64,000 nt of DNA, taken from contig NC_091966.1 of the NCBI RefSeq assembly GCF_036711975.1, forward strand, positions 31,441,501-31,505,500, in the 5' to 3' direction. The DNA comes from Onthophagus taurus. Its lineage: Eukaryota; Arthropoda; Insecta; Coleoptera; Scarabaeidae. The notes beneath the pieces were generated by a model. That model searched no databases. It saw only the letters and a list, made by a program, of their open reading frames with translations, and was not told where the DNA came from. Position 1 is the first letter of the stretch; each line of letters starts with the position of its first letter. Shown here piece by piece: positions 32,240 through 44,829 of this stretch. Both the position numbers and the translations under genes were made by a program.

Positions 32240-32640
32240 TTTATATAAAATTTCATCTTTTCTCCTAACGTTTGTTGCAAAAGAAATTAATTTCATCAAA
32301 TTTTAAAGGAATATTAAAAACGGATTTTGTATTTCTAAAGAAAACTTTAACATAATAATGTGTAACTACATCTTCATTTAGTATGCATGCACCAATGTTT
32401 TTAGGTACCTCCAAATAGGAAAATCGATAGGGTTTAAATCGGGTAATCGAGGAGCTCTCATATATGATTACTTGCTCGATCAATTTACCGATTTGGAAAA
32501 TTATTATTTAAGCGTTTTTAATTAAATTTTTATAACTTTCTACGCACTAGTGGCTAAAAATACGGACCAAATGTTCATTGTAATTCTGTATTATGTAGCT
32601 TCTCGAGAAGTTAGATGCGTCCATAAAATGTAATTTGAAA
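32240..32640 (-). pseudogene. Mariner-like transposase C-terminal fragment, minus strand
   Basis: With frame changes the minus strand gives 'LPDLNPIDFPIWRYLKTLVH', matching the SPDLNP.DFF.WG.LK segment with the last catalytic acid, followed by 'QNPFLIFL'-type sequence. It is tail-to-tail with the plus-strand copy ending at 32,228. Confidence 0.5.
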
Positions 32641-33129
32641 ATGTTAGGTTTTCGAAATGTCCATTCATAACCCAATGAGTAAAGGTCGTTGTAGAAAATC
32701 ATACAGCAACAGAAATTGTTATGTTGTATATGGTATGGTTAGAGTAGCTCTTTTATGATTTTGCATACTGTGTATACATGTCTAGGGTAGGCTATGACTA
32801 CTAAAGTTTTTATTAAAAACTTTGGAGAGAGTTCATCGGTGAAACTCTGTTTTCAGAAACCACTCAAAAAAAAGTGACCGCTGTATGTAACGAAAGACAA
32901 CGTATTGTAGCTGCAATGTCCGGAGCCTCAAAAAAAGAAGTCTTTTCAAAAATTTTGAGGTGTAACACTTTTTAAAGGAGCATATAGTGTTTATATATTT
33001 AAACTTGTCCGACCTTGGCCGGGTCCTCTTTGATCTCTCTTTCTTATGGTTGAGCATGCATAATCTCCCTCGGTATATGTATTTGGTGGTCACTCCACAC
33101 GGTCCCATTGCAAAAGCACGATCTTAATT

Positions 33130-33640
33130 CTAGTCATGCCATCTGGTTCCTCGTATTTTCTTAATATTTTGTATAATTCAAAGTTGTATCTGGGTTGCCA
33201 TGTTCCGTTCTCAAACATCCCTTTGAAAATTGTGCGAAGGATTTTCTCCTCGAAGATGAGCAGGAGGTTGGGGTCTTGCCTACTAATTGTTCATGTCTCC
33301 GCACTATATTTTCGTACTGTGCAAGGCATTATAGCACTTGTTGCCTAGCGTTTTCTCATTTCTGCGCTACTGTTATTCTTCGAGTTCACGCTAGAAACAA
33401 GATACACGTAAGTTTCTCACCACTTCACATTTCTCAGTGCTGATTGCAAGATTCTTTCCGAGATCATGAATGAGGTAGAATAGGTGAATGGTGTAGGTTT
33501 TGTGTTCATTTATTTGTAGGTCATAGCTTTTGGCTGAACCCATCAGTGCTGTATACGTTCCTACCATCTCGTCAGAGTACTGTCATACGACGATGTCAAC
33601 GCCGTCTGTGTGAGCGTGCACTCGTTAGCATTTCCCACCG
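33130..33640 (-). pseudogene. LINE RT fragment, minus strand
   Basis: The minus-strand reading contains 'DIVV.QYSDEMVGTYTALM', 'GSAKSYDLQINEHKTYTIHL' and 'HDLGKNLAIS', which fit the region just after the YADD box (an 'L.IN..KT' motif). Downstream, 'RGNKCYNALHSTKI' resembles the RTE-like 'CYN.L' stretch. It is heavily decayed. 32,640-33,130 and 33,640-34,330 hold nothing else I recognise. Confidence 0.45.
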
Positions 33641-34335
33641 TTTTTTCCAGGTTTACGTTGAACGTTGTACCGTCATGAATTAAATCTGCTTTTATTGGCA
33701 TTATACAGAGTGCAACACAAATCTGGAAACACCTAATTTACTCCTAAAGGGTAGCCAAAATTTAGGATATGCCAACTTAGAAATACGGAGATTTCAGATT
33801 TATCATTCGCAATGTTGCCAGACATTGAGTATGATTACACCAAATTTCAAATTTTTCTGAATTTGACAGTTGAGAACTTTTCCTTGTGAGACGAATTTTT
33901 GCTTCTGAGGTCGCAATTCTAGCTTTTTGCTCAGCTATATGTTCATCATCTTTCGGCTCGTACTCGTAGCTATTTCTGCCAAGTTTTATACGTGAATTCT
34001 CTTCGTTTAAAAGTCCATGCGGCTATTTATCTAATTCAGCAATTTTAACTATTTGGCAATCAGCAAGTATTTTTAAAATAATTTTTCGAATTAACTTGTT
34101 CAGATTCTCATTATAATTTTGCGTAAAGCCACAAGGTCCAGATAAGTAGGCATGATAGTTGACAAAACATCACTTGGCAATAAAGCATAATCGTATTTGA
34201 ATGATAATAAGGTGTTTATTGCTGAAACACCCTTATAATCAATACAAGCATTCCTTCTTGTACATATTATACTAACCTTTCTGGATTCACACTACTGAGT
34301 TTAGTAGCCTTAATGTTTGGCCATAATGAATGTTT

Positions 34336-34515
34336 GGCCAGATCAGTTTTGTTTGCTACAGTCAATTAGTAACAGGTTAAATAATGTTGGGTGAGGTCAG
34401 TATTTTTTTGAAATGTCAATCATCCCAAGAAAAAAAGTTGGCTGAGGGTCAGTTTTGTTTGCTACTGTCAATTAGTTTCAGGTTAAAGAATGTTGAATAA
34501 GGTTAGTTTTGTTCT
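34336..34515. repeat. Diverged tandem duplication, ~107-bp period
   Basis: TCAGTTTTGTTTGCTAC followed by GTCAATTAGT and CAGGTTAAA occurs at about 34,344 and again at about 34,451. A shorter third piece, GGTTAGTTTTGTTC, begins near 34,500. Confidence 0.65.
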
Positions 34516-37180
34516 TCTAAAAACCCTTCTACTAATATGGTGTTTGAAAATTATAGCAGAGTAGTACAGATTGCTTTGCCGAATATTTCAATGTTAGTTG
34601 TGATGATGTAATAAAACATACAAAAATAAACATTTTACAAAATAACGAGATGAACCTGGAAAGAAAATTTCTTTGTATTGCAAGGGATTTCTTAAATTAA
34701 ATTGCTTTATAGAAGTAAAAATTAAAAACACAAATTTTTACGAAATTTTATAGCTTACAATCTTATCTACCAAAAATGTTATAACCGATAAGTTAATTTG
34801 AACTTAAAATAACACACTATAAAACAATGCTACTATGAATTTTATTTTTATCTTGTGTTTATGATTCCACCTAATTTTCAATTTAAACACATTCTAGTTA
34901 ATGGTGTACATTGAATTTAATCCTTTGTATTAATCATTGTATTCATTGCATTCGTAATACAATCAACAATTACTTGTTTGCGTCAACTTTGATGTTTTCC
35001 AGCAAATTTTTCTTACATCTACATATTCCACGAACAATTAAGGACTATTATTGTTTATTTTAAATGTTATGAAATCAACGACACTTGCGTTGTTTGTAAG
35101 TATCGTCAATTGAAAACGTAACGTACCCGGCTCTGTCAATTGAACGAAACCATTAAATTCGAACTCGGCGGATAACAAAACCAACTGTCCTAAACCAATT
35201 GATTTATGTCACATATTAAGCCCGTTGTGAGCTTATCTAACGGTTACCATTGAAAAATAAAATACCGAGGTCGGTGTAAATAAGAATTTTTTTTATTTTT
35301 TTATTGACTACTCCAATTTCCAATGCTAATCGACAAAACTGGGATTAATTTCATTCTGATGTATCGTTTTATAAGCGGCATTTTCTGGTTTATTTTTGAC
35401 ACGTTCTCCCGACATGACAAATCATTTTATTGCTTTAAATAACCCTTTGTTTCGTTTTAAATAGCCTCAACCAGTAAACATTTTAGTATAATAACGGTAG
35501 CTTTAAATTAATTTTTAATAAGTAGTAATTTATCATCAAGGATATAATGGTTTATTGATGTAATTATGATAACGATCGAGAAATGTGTGTCGCAAAAACA
35601 TAAATAGTTAAGAAAACCCTTTAAATTATTTAAATATCCAATATTATACGCAAGTTGTTTTAATTTTTAACGATGCCATTGTAAGTCAATAGAATTTAAT
35701 ATGTGACAATGGCTACAGCAAACAAGACAATTATTCGATCAATTAGGTCAATATCAAAAGTGTAATGTAGTGTAAAGTTTAATCAACCATTTCAAATAAG
35801 AAATCTAACTTTTATAGAGTGATTGAAATGTATTATGGTGTCAAATGAAGCATCCATATAGAATAAAATCATTATAAATGTTTTTGACATAATAAAAATA
35901 AGAATTTTGTTTTTAAATGTTGTAGAAATTTTATTTGATTTTGATATCACTCTGTAAACTAATACTGTTTATCCGGCTTTTTCAATTGCATCCCAATCGT
36001 TGCGTTTTTATTTCCATATTATTATTGTTATTATTTTTCTGTTTTGCTAGTTTTTGTTTTCGTTGTTTTTTATATGTAGTATCCAAAACACATATTATTT
36101 TAATCCGTGTGATTATTAATTGATGTATTGTGTATTCATCTTGCTTTCCTCTAATATACTTTAATAGTTTATTATTATCATTAAGAAAAATTTCTTAATT
36201 AATCTGTAAAAATATAAGAAAAACATCCTTAACCTAGTTTAAGTGTTCATCAACGATTAATATCTCACGTTTAAGCTAAAGTTCCGATTTTTAGAAGTTC
36301 AATAACGACTTCATTTGATGAACTGCTTCTTCTACATGTCATCGAGATGATAATAAACTTAATCGTGACAAAATGAGGTTGAAATTTTGCTTAAGACTTT
36401 CATCAGATGTGTTAAGTACAGTCGTTTTGAGTAATCTACTGGTTTCAAGCATGGTTCAACGATCAATTTGTAAGGATGAAAAAACTGGACTAAATGCAAA
36501 AAAGGTCTTACTGAGCGATTACTATACCCTGCTCACCGAACAGATGCAGTCATTTGACATTAGATTATTATTAGAACAATTCTATTCAATTTTTGTGTAT
36601 ATTTGTCGGACGAGCTGTAATTTCAAATTATGTTTCTGTCACACCACAATTAACTTTCTGAATGACTTATTCCAAATAAGTGGTTTCAAACTGTATCTAG
36701 CAAATGTACGTTGGCATGAATTATTATAATTTGGTCAGTTTCCTTTGATAAGTTACTATTTCATATGATTGGATCAACACATTCTCTGGAACTGACATAA
36801 GATCCCGAACTATTCTGGTCGATTCACTAATTTTTTGTTATTCTATATAAATTAAAATTACTACCTTATAGGGATGTAATTGTTGGGTTTTATATAGGGT
36901 TTCTATTAGTGATTTTTCGTTTCTCATTTTTCTTCACCGAGACATCAATGTATCGGACAGCGTTAGTTTTAGTGTAGAGATAATAGCCACACCTTGGAAA
37001 AGGTATAATAACAAGGGGACCATAACTTCCCCTAAAATAGATTAAATCAAAGTAACTTGAAAACTGTAAATAGCTGTAAAAGAAAAGACATGAATTTGAC
37101 ACTGTTCGGCTGATAAAATCGGGCTCTTGTTTTGCAGCTTTCCTAATCCCATCTATTTTTATAGGTTGCGATGGGTGTGG
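34516..37180. other. Long AT-rich non-coding stretch
   Basis: No supported exon, transposon protein or repeat. Two relatively GC/CpG-richer stretches, about 35,095-35,270 and 35,370-35,420, lack transposon features and may be conserved regulatory sequence. A 118-residue frame at 36,373-36,729 looks like no known protein and is not treated as a gene. Confidence 0.4.
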
Positions 37181-37189
37181 TTGAATAAA

Positions 37190-38960
37190 ATGTCTTAAGT
37201 TGGGAGATTATTACTAAAATTAAGTTAAGTTGTGCTTAGGTTTCGAATTGGATTTTGAAAACATTAAGTTTATGTCGTTATGGTATTATATTATATAGGG
37301 TAAGGTGGGGAAGAAGATGGATTTTAGAAATTATTGAGTACTATTTGGTAGGATTGAGTTGAGTAGAGTTGGTAGGGTTGGCTTATGTTGAATAGAATGG
37401 CTTGAATCACGTTAGTCCTGCTGTGTTAACATTTGAAAAAGAATTCAACGCCTAGTCTGGTATTTCTAAATTTAAAATGTCCTGGAATCGTTTTGTTTTA
37501 ATCAAGTTTAAGTATTTCAAGGTGATGAAGTTGGAGTTGATATCATTAAACAATTTGTACAAGTCTGCCAAGTACGCAATATCATTCTTTGATGTGATAA
37601 GGTTGTCGTGCAATTCTGTGTCTTTGTTTTCCAAAAACACTATCACAGTGTTAAAAGGATAAATTGAGTTTAGATTAGGTTGATGTAGAGTTGGATTATA
37701 TATGGGAAGGGGTGAGGAAGGAGTTGGTTTCAATTTTAGAAATTATTGAGAAGCATTGGGTGTAGTGGGCAACACATAGTGGTGGCTTTGGAGGATTGGA
37801 GATGATAGATCATGTTGATAACGGCAGCAAATGAGATAACACATGAAGTAACGTGTGAAGTAACGCAGAGTTAACTCTTACGCTCGGTACTCTGTAACAT
37901 ATATTATTATGCAGTCGTTCGATTAGAGATGGAAGACGGCGAACGATCTGGCTATCATGGTTAAGGGCAAATACACGACACAACTAGCAGATAGAGCGAC
38001 ACCTACCGTTAATAGAGTGGTACAGAATTTGAAGCCAATGAGTTTTGAAGGCCTACAAGATGGAAGTGGTGCTACTTTAAAGTAGGGGGAAACTGCGTGA
38101 CATGAACGTGAAGGTCTGCGGCACAATGGTAACTAGCACCCACGTAGTCAAGTAGCTAGGCGTCTAGCTAGACCGACATATGAGAATAACCCGATTTATT
38201 CATTATTTATTTCGGATGTACAAAAATGGCTGTTTAGACATTGGTGTGAGGTGGATCACTTTCCGACCCAAGCTCATTGATACTGTAATGAGGATGCTTG
38301 GCTAAAAGATCTTGCTATGGAGAGAACGCATACATAGTAATTTTGCTGTGATAACTGGCAAAGCTTCCAGGTGCGACGATAGCGTGAAGAGCGAGGAATT
38401 AGGAGCAGGAGAGAAAACAGAAAGAGTAGCCAATCACTCCAAGGTAATGGTCTATAGGCAGTTTCCGGAGGAAACAGGGAAAGATCTAGTAGGTCAACGA
38501 TTCCAATAGAGAGATGCAAACCCCACCTTATTCGGCCGTATGACAACAAATGGCCGGATGTCTGTTTAGTAGGTTTCCTATTTCCCTTTATAAAAAAAAA
38601 TAAAAAAAGATTAGGTTGGGTTGGGTTGGATTCGGTTGTGTTGAAAAGAGTGGATTATTTCTTGTTGGATTCTTAAGTGGCAAACTATTACTTGAATTAA
38701 TTTTTGTTGTGAATGAGCTTCGAAATGTATTTTGGAAACGTTAAGAATAGGTAGATATGGCGTTATATTGCATAAGATGAGGGAAGGACTTGATTTGGGT
38801 TGAATTGCGTTGAGTATGTTTGGGTCAGGTTGAGTTGAATAGAATAACTTAAGTCGGGTTGAATTATTAAATTGGGATATTTTGACTTGAATTGAGTTTT
38901 GTGGTTAAGATTAACATTAAGATTAGGTGGAGAAGTCGGTGTGTGCTTTGGAAATTATTG
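37190..38960. repeat. Dispersed G/T-rich degenerate repeat blocks
   Basis: Blocks at about 37,190-37,440, 37,670-37,760 and 38,600-38,960 share words such as GGGTTG, GTTGAATAGAAT and TTAGAAATTATTGAG (37,323; 37,735; related at 38,949). A longer related segment occurs at about 37,245 and about 38,715 (TGGTATTATATTATATAGGG-like versus TGGCGTTATATTGCATAAGA-like). GGTTGGGTTGGGTTGG lies near 38,612. The blocks are separated by a LINE fragment at 37,890-38,290 and by an unrecognised insert at about 38,290-38,590. Confidence 0.55.
37890..38290 (+). pseudogene. R1-type LINE fragment (post-YADD region)
   Basis: Plus-strand readings give 'NDLAIMVKGKYTTQLADRAT', 'VNRVVQNLKPMSFEGL' and, after shifts, 'VCGTMVTSTHVVK' and 'LGVLDRHM'-like sequence, which follow the order DDLA.VV.G...., P.K...L, V.YLGV.LD of R1-like RT C-termini. 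Stops and shifts abound. Confidence 0.6.
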
Positions 38961-39579
38961 AGTATCTTTCAAACTCGTTTTCTTTTAGACGTACTACTTT
39001 TAATTCAAGAATGCAACATCATCTGATTCTATTTGCTACTCCAAGTTCAAGAATCATTCGATCACAGACATATTACCAAATTTCATCGAAATATTTTAAG
39101 ACATAGGGAACTTTTGTAGTGTACGAGGAAAATTTATTATTAACACTAATTATTTTGATTATTATTTAAAAAAGCGGGTTCATTACCAACTTCTGTGGAG
39201 ATAGAGTTTGCAACCCTACATTCGAGTACTTTCCCCCATACAACTATACAAAATGCTATGCAAAACTGTAATAATCATTTTATTATTGAATAAGTAAACG
39301 CCTAAGTATAATCAGAAACACCATTCAAGAGACCTCAATTCTTAAAATATTATTGACTCATCAGAGATGGCAAAGTGCAGAAAAGCAATCGAGTCCAGTG
39401 CTAAAAGCTGATCGTAGAAGAATGTCAAAATAATTCGGGCACATACAAATATGTACCGCAAGAATTTTCTCAAACATTCTAGGTGGATATGGGAGTACAG
39501 AAATATGTTGTAGATCAGTAATTCTAGGATACAGGTGCTTACAATGCGAGACATCAACTAATATTAACAGAATCCATTG

Positions 39580-40210
39580 CTCCAATATTGCCTTCTTCTC
39601 TTCTTTCTCTTCCCCAGTGTGTCAAAATCGTTTCATTGAAGGATGGCCTCGGATCCATCTTCTAAAATTTTCCCTTTTTCCAGCAAGACCCCTGACTGCT
39701 GTGTATGCTGGTGGATTGTCGTGCTCAAATATTGATAGCTGCTGACCTGGGTGAGAAGTTGACCATCACATTCGATGTGGATGTTGCCCACCTATTCCTC
39801 TGTCCTCGTCACCACCATAACATGACTCTTCATCTTGTTCAACATAATGCCCCTCTCCTTTCGAGTTTCTGACCACTTCAATACAACCTGTTGCAATTTC
39901 CTCTCCGAGTCTGCGATGAGGACTACATCATCGCATATATCAGAGCCTGGCAGATGATCGGTCTGAGGTTGAGTATGCCACCACAGAAGTTTCAGTTCTT
40001 CTCTCGCATGTCTTCACCGCAGTCCCTCTGTATAACATCTTTTTCCATGCCGTTTATGCTAGAGGTCTTTCCATTTTGAACATGGATCTGATGGCCTGCA
40101 TCAGTTGTGGGGGAGTCATTTTCTTCTCTAATGCTTTCCAGACTTCTTGCCTTGCCACGTCATCAAACACAGAGTGCATATCATATATATGAACTTGGGG
40201 AAAACAAAAC
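39580..40210 (-). pseudogene. RTE-like RT fragment, minus strand
   Basis: The minus strand contains 'VHIYDMHSVFDDVARQEVWK' and 'ALEKKMTPPQLMQAIRSMFK' (RT motif 'D...AFD.V.R...W.AL', 40,070-40,190), 'LQQVVLKWSETRKERGIMLN' and 'KMKSHVMVVTRTEE', then 'GQLLTQVSSYQYL' (about 39,720-39,900). The order is correct for an RT, with stops between. 38,960-39,580 contains nothing I recognise. Confidence 0.7.
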
Positions 40211-40228
40211 AGTACCGGAAATGGTAAA

Positions 40229-40262
40229 GACGTTTCGGATGCCATGTTGCAACCTTCTTCAG
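40229..40262 (+). repeat. Solo copy of the foldback core sequence
   Basis: GACGTTTCGGATGCCATGTT followed by GCAAC is identical over 25 nt to 10,052-10,076 in the foldback element. The continuation CTTCTTCAG matches, in reverse complement, the other arm (CTGAAGAAGGTTGCAACATG at about 10,090). This copy is next to the end of an RTE-like fragment rather than in a palindrome. Confidence 0.8.
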
Positions 40263-40348
40263 GTGACATGGTATTGGCCAAAAAAAATAAAAAAAATTTC
40301 CAAACGGTATAGAGCTTTATATGTGACATAAAAACTAAAAATAATTTA

Positions 40349-40464
40349 CACTGAGAGAAATAGATTGTACGAATCGTATTATAGAAAAAATATTATACAT
40401 GTAGCAATTCATTGCTATCATTTAGTATATTTTTAGTGCATAGTACAATCCATTTTTCTCAGTG
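40349..40464. mobile_element. 116-bp MITE with TA duplication (Tc1/mariner type)
   Basis: The left end CACTGAGAGAAATAGATTGT and the reverse complement of the right end, CACTGAGAAAAATGGATTGT, differ at two of 20 positions. TA flanks both sides (40,347-40,348 and 40,465-40,466). Size, inverted ends and TA duplication fit a Tc1/mariner-derived MITE. Confidence 0.8.
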
Positions 40465-40469
40465 TACAT

Positions 40470-42090
40470 AGATTGTATATAAAAAAAGTAGAAGATTTAT
40501 TGTAGGCATATTTATCAAAAAATAATGCTTATCAATTCGTATTAAAACCGCACGAATACTAGGTATAATTCCTGTAACCAAACTGCATATGTATGTAGTT
40601 TTTCCACTGATTGTATAAATGGACCGTTAAAATGTAGATTGTGGAGAAAAATGTGATTCATTCGTTTCCATATTCAACGATTTCTTTTGTCTTTCTCTTC
40701 TTAAAAAAAATTGTTACCTGTTTTTTAGATCCCATCAAACAAGTAATAGGGAAACCGACTAAACATCAAATTACTTTAAATTTCGTATAACGACTTCTTA
40801 ACCAATTTATTTACTGTAAGTTAACACACTGTTTTAATTTATGATCTCATTCTTATTTCTGGTAATTGCTCGTTCTTAATTGCTTCAAACAATTTCATTC
40901 CTACTTATAAAGATAATTATCTTATTAGAAACACGATTCGATTACATCAACGCTACTCGTAAAATGCTCTAATTTAACCTTGATACCGTTAATAAAATCA
41001 ATAAATCTAACGAATAAAATTACAACCGGTGAAGAAGTAACGTAGGCCGACGAGAATAAGCCACGTGTTTCGCTACTTAAAAATCATGAATAAAACAAAA
41101 CAATCGTTTAAATAAAACGAAACACAGTCATTTTCGTGACTAAACCCAAAGTTAACGATAAAGAAAAATTGATAAAATATAGCTTTTAAAAGGACTTTAA
41201 AAATTTGTAATCAATGAGTTAAAACATAGAACGAGTAACGAGTTGATTTCCTGAGTTTTACGGTAAACTTTCGCTTACAAGTTTAGTGTTCAACCAACAC
41301 TTGGTTAACTCACATGTTTCTCGCTTTAAATAACTCAACGAATACATAGTAGTATTAATACAGTGATTTTGTGACTGAGTGTTAGTTTGAAAGAATTTTT
41401 TTGTAAGGATTTTTAAGAAAACGTCGTTTGTTATTCATTGTGGTTGCGAGGTAATTTTTTTTTTATTTTTGAGAAGCACAAATTGATGACGGCGACTATA
41501 TCACGATGGTTTTCGTATAAATATTTTAACTAAATATTTAACGACGACGTCATATTCTTTTTTATTAACCTGGAGGGGTATTCAAAAGATTATTATTTAA
41601 TATTGGTGTTTGAGATTAGAGATATTCTTTTTTAGTCGTAACAGGTCAATAGATTACAATAGGATTAAGTATTCAGGGCAAGGTTACGCAGACTTTACTG
41701 TTAGTTATTTATTTTTTTTTAATGCATCTATTCCGTTTATGTATTGATTTGTTTTTGAATTCCAAAGAAAAATTGAAATTTGAATTGCGTTGTTACGGTT
41801 GAGAAAGAATTCAAATTGGTTTTGATATTGATAAGATTGATTTCTTATTCAACAATTAATTTGTGGTCAAATTTAAATAATAAACAAATATGAATATTTA
41901 ATTTTTGCAACCGTAGTTAAAAAATTTGTTTATTTATAAACGTTTGTTCAGCATAAAAAAATGTGTATTGCTGATAGTAAGCACCTAATTTCCTGAATAT
42001 TATCAAATATTATCATATAAAAATGGTGTTTATATTTAATTTTTTTTTATCAAGGCAACAATGAATCGCAGATTTTTTTTTAAATATCAT
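40470..42090. other. Non-coding stretch with one candidate 5' exon
   Basis: No protein-coding or transposon signal. A possible 5' UTR exon ends at 41,450 with the donor GCGAG|GTAATT, preceded by the mixed-composition sequence 41,340-41,450. Support is weak. The rest is AT-rich. Confidence 0.25.
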
Positions 42091-42093
42091 TTT

Positions 42094-42380
42094 CTAAAAA
42101 AATTGTTTTAGACTATTATTACTCGTAATGTGTAGCATGTGCAAGCACTCCATCATGTTGAAAAAAGAGATTGTTGCGTGCTGTTGTAAAGCAATGTTCA
42201 TTAAGAGAACTGGCAAAGTGTTGCAACTTTCACGATTAAGTATTTTTGGCAGAAAATATGGAGTGATTTTCTGTTTTCCAAATATTCCAATCCAAACGTT
42301 CACAAAGTTCTTTGCAGGTGTATCGGATGGTTGTGGTGATTGTAACTTTTTCTTTATTAATTTTTTTATTGATTAAAACT
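42094..42380 (-). pseudogene. Mariner-like transposase fragment (catalytic-core part)
   Basis: The minus strand reads 'NVWIGIFGKQKITPYFLPKI' then 'LNRESCNTLPVLLMN', matching the 'NVW.GI....IGP.FLP..LNGE.Y...L' segment seen also in the copy at about 10,340. No complete catalytic triad remains. 42,380-43,600 shows nothing I recognise. Confidence 0.6.
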
Positions 42381-43599
42381 AAAAGTCAGGATTGTGTTGA
42401 ATTTCATGTAATGCCATGCACAAAATTTACTCTCAATATATCTTCTCCGGGTTAGAACAAGTTGTAGCTGGTATGAATACGAGTTGTATCTTTGAAAATC
42501 GCTGCAAGAAGAGAACGCCTATTTCTTGTCAATATGTTATATATTTCTTCCTTACATATTAAGATGTATCTTCGAAGGCTAGTAGGATTATTCTCAATAT
42601 ACTGTAATAAATGCCCGAAACCCTTTCACTTGAAAAATTGTCCCTTCTTCAGTACTCTTCTATCTTGTTTACTATTATTATAGATGATAATTTTCTTTTA
42701 GCGTACTCAATAGACTAAGTTATAGTTTCAGACGTGGTAACATTTAGTTATTTTTCAAGATAATCAATGTCGTGCAAAATAGTTCAAATACTAATTGTTG
42801 AAAAGAAAAGCCATCTTATTTGCATTTGGCTAACATCAAAAATTAATTCAGCTTTAAAAGACTGACGTTTACAACTCATTCAGTTAAATAAACCATTAAA
42901 CCTTAATATGGCATTTTTTATTTGCATAATTTTATCATTTTTCATATTATAGTAATGTTCATCAAATAGGCTGGTTTTAAAACTTTTATAGTATAAAACT
43001 TATAATGGCAATCGATCGTTAACCGGCTTATCCTTCATGGAATACCCTAAGGATATGTGTTCAATCTTATTTTTTGTCCTCCTGCATGCATAACTTTAGG
43101 CGTGATGAGTACGCAGACTGACTAGGTTCAATATAGCTGTCGTTAAGCATTTGTGTAACACTAGCTTATCTCTATTGAATACTCACGAAAACTAGACGAA
43201 AATGAGCCGGTGCTTTACAATAGATGCATGGTTTGTTGATGCAGTAGTAATAGAACTTATTATAGTGATGTACGGTTGACAGAATTGATTTATGAGTCTC
43301 TGGCTGTGTTACGTAAAGTTTAGTATTACATAAAAAGCGTATAATTGATTAGAAATCCTTTAGATGAAGTGTAAATTACAATTATCACATAAGCGTCTTA
43401 CTCTTCCTGTTAACTTTATATTCAAAATCAACATTTTGCCGTAACCTGTCTATTACGTTCCTCTAAGTATAGTGCCTAATATAGTTAGTAATAATCCAAT
43501 CTATATTCTTGGAGGGTATGTATCTTGTCTTAGCACCAAGGAATAATGAATGTTAGCGAATTTATAAACGTTATCTAGACCATAGTTAATTTTATATGC

Positions 43600-44070
43600 A
43601 TCTATATGTATCTTGGATTAATTAGCACCTTACTTGATATGTCAAAAGTATTTGAAAAAGTTCTAGCTATAGATTATTGAAACAGTTACATTGTTAATGT
43701 TTTATCTGTCCAGACCCCAGGACACTCCCAACCCTCTGGCAGCTATTGAAAAAATTTTATTTGATATGGTTTGCAAATATACTTCTCGCTTCGTATTTTT
43801 TCGTTTAGATTAGGGCTAAGTTAAGCTCTTTTATAATTTTGATAGTTCACGTGGTGTTGTCTGGAGTGCTGCATGGTTCGATATTTGGACCCAGAAATTG
43901 TACAATATATATCAACAGTTTTATAGATGTTTTGGAGGACCTATATGTTGGTCAACACGATACTTCATTATTCCAGAGTTGAGGTTTCTTAGCGTTGCTT
44001 GCAGAAAATGAGTGAAGGTTCGTAATGGTCTCTAAGTCCGTGATGATTTTCGGTGGTAATCGAACAGCTG
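43600..44070 (+). pseudogene. LINE RT fragment, plus strand
   Basis: 'STLLDMSKVFEKV' at about 43,627-43,665 and 'SGVLHGSIFGPRNCTIYINS' at about 43,862-43,920 fit RT motifs (LDLSKAFD; GVPQGSILGP..F..YIND), followed by 'YVGQHDTSLF', a mutated YADDT box. Spacing is right for an RT; residues at the active site are lost. Confidence 0.6.
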
Positions 44071-44829
44071 ATTCGTATTTATATATATACATATACTAAT
44101 AAATCGACGCTATCAAGCCAAAACAGCATAAATGACATTTATTTGATTTTCATAAAACAAAAAAAACTTTTATTGCGTCACATTTGCGCAAACTTTAAAC
44201 CAATATTGTAGCGGTTATAGATTGATTGCGGTTATGTCGCTTTAACTGTTGGATGCAGGTTTAAAAATCTTGTTCAACGGTGTAGTTAAGTAAAAAGCCA
44301 TTTTGGCGTTTATGCCGTTTTAGCTTGACAGCAATAAAATGGTGTGAGACTTATTTAGGAAAAGATACGAAACTTTAATGTTTGGGTATTCTGAATTAAG
44401 TGCTGGTTCTTCTTGAACCCTGCAGAAATGGCGCCCTTTTGCGTAAAATAAGTGACGGCCCAATTTCCAGAACTTAATCTTACTAAATTTGTAATTATTT
44501 TGGTATTTTGGTGATTGGTTTTGACATTGAACTTAATTTGATTTAAATTTATTTATTGCTTCATATTTAGAAAAAATATTACTTCTGAATAATATAAAAA
44601 ACAAACGTACCACAAAGGAGTTTTCGACACCTACGCTATTATTTGTAAACATTGTTTTTTACAAATGATACAAATTCTAGTAACTGGTGTTTCTGTTTTT
44701 TCTGTTTTTTGACGCCTTTGATTGATTTCAGATGAAATAATTACTATCATTGAACGACATTTAGCAGGTCTACAAGTTCAACTGCTAATCGTTTCAGATA
44801 TATTCTTTGAAGTATATTACCCTGCCGAT

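Noticed and set aside
36373..36729. 118-codon plus-strand frame beginning MRLKFCLRLSS
   Set aside because: No family resemblance, biased codon content of AT-rich intergenic DNA, and no promoter or splice context. An internal GTAAGG donor is probably chance.
38290..38590. Frames on both strands around 38.3-38.55 kb
   Set aside because: They are mutually antisense and resemble no protein I know. The segment is probably an inserted repeat, but no ends or duplication could be defined.
38612..38627. Telomere-like repeat from GGTTGGGTTGGGTTGG
   Set aside because: The insect telomere unit is TTAGG; this is only a short, degenerate G/T-rich run within a larger repeat block.
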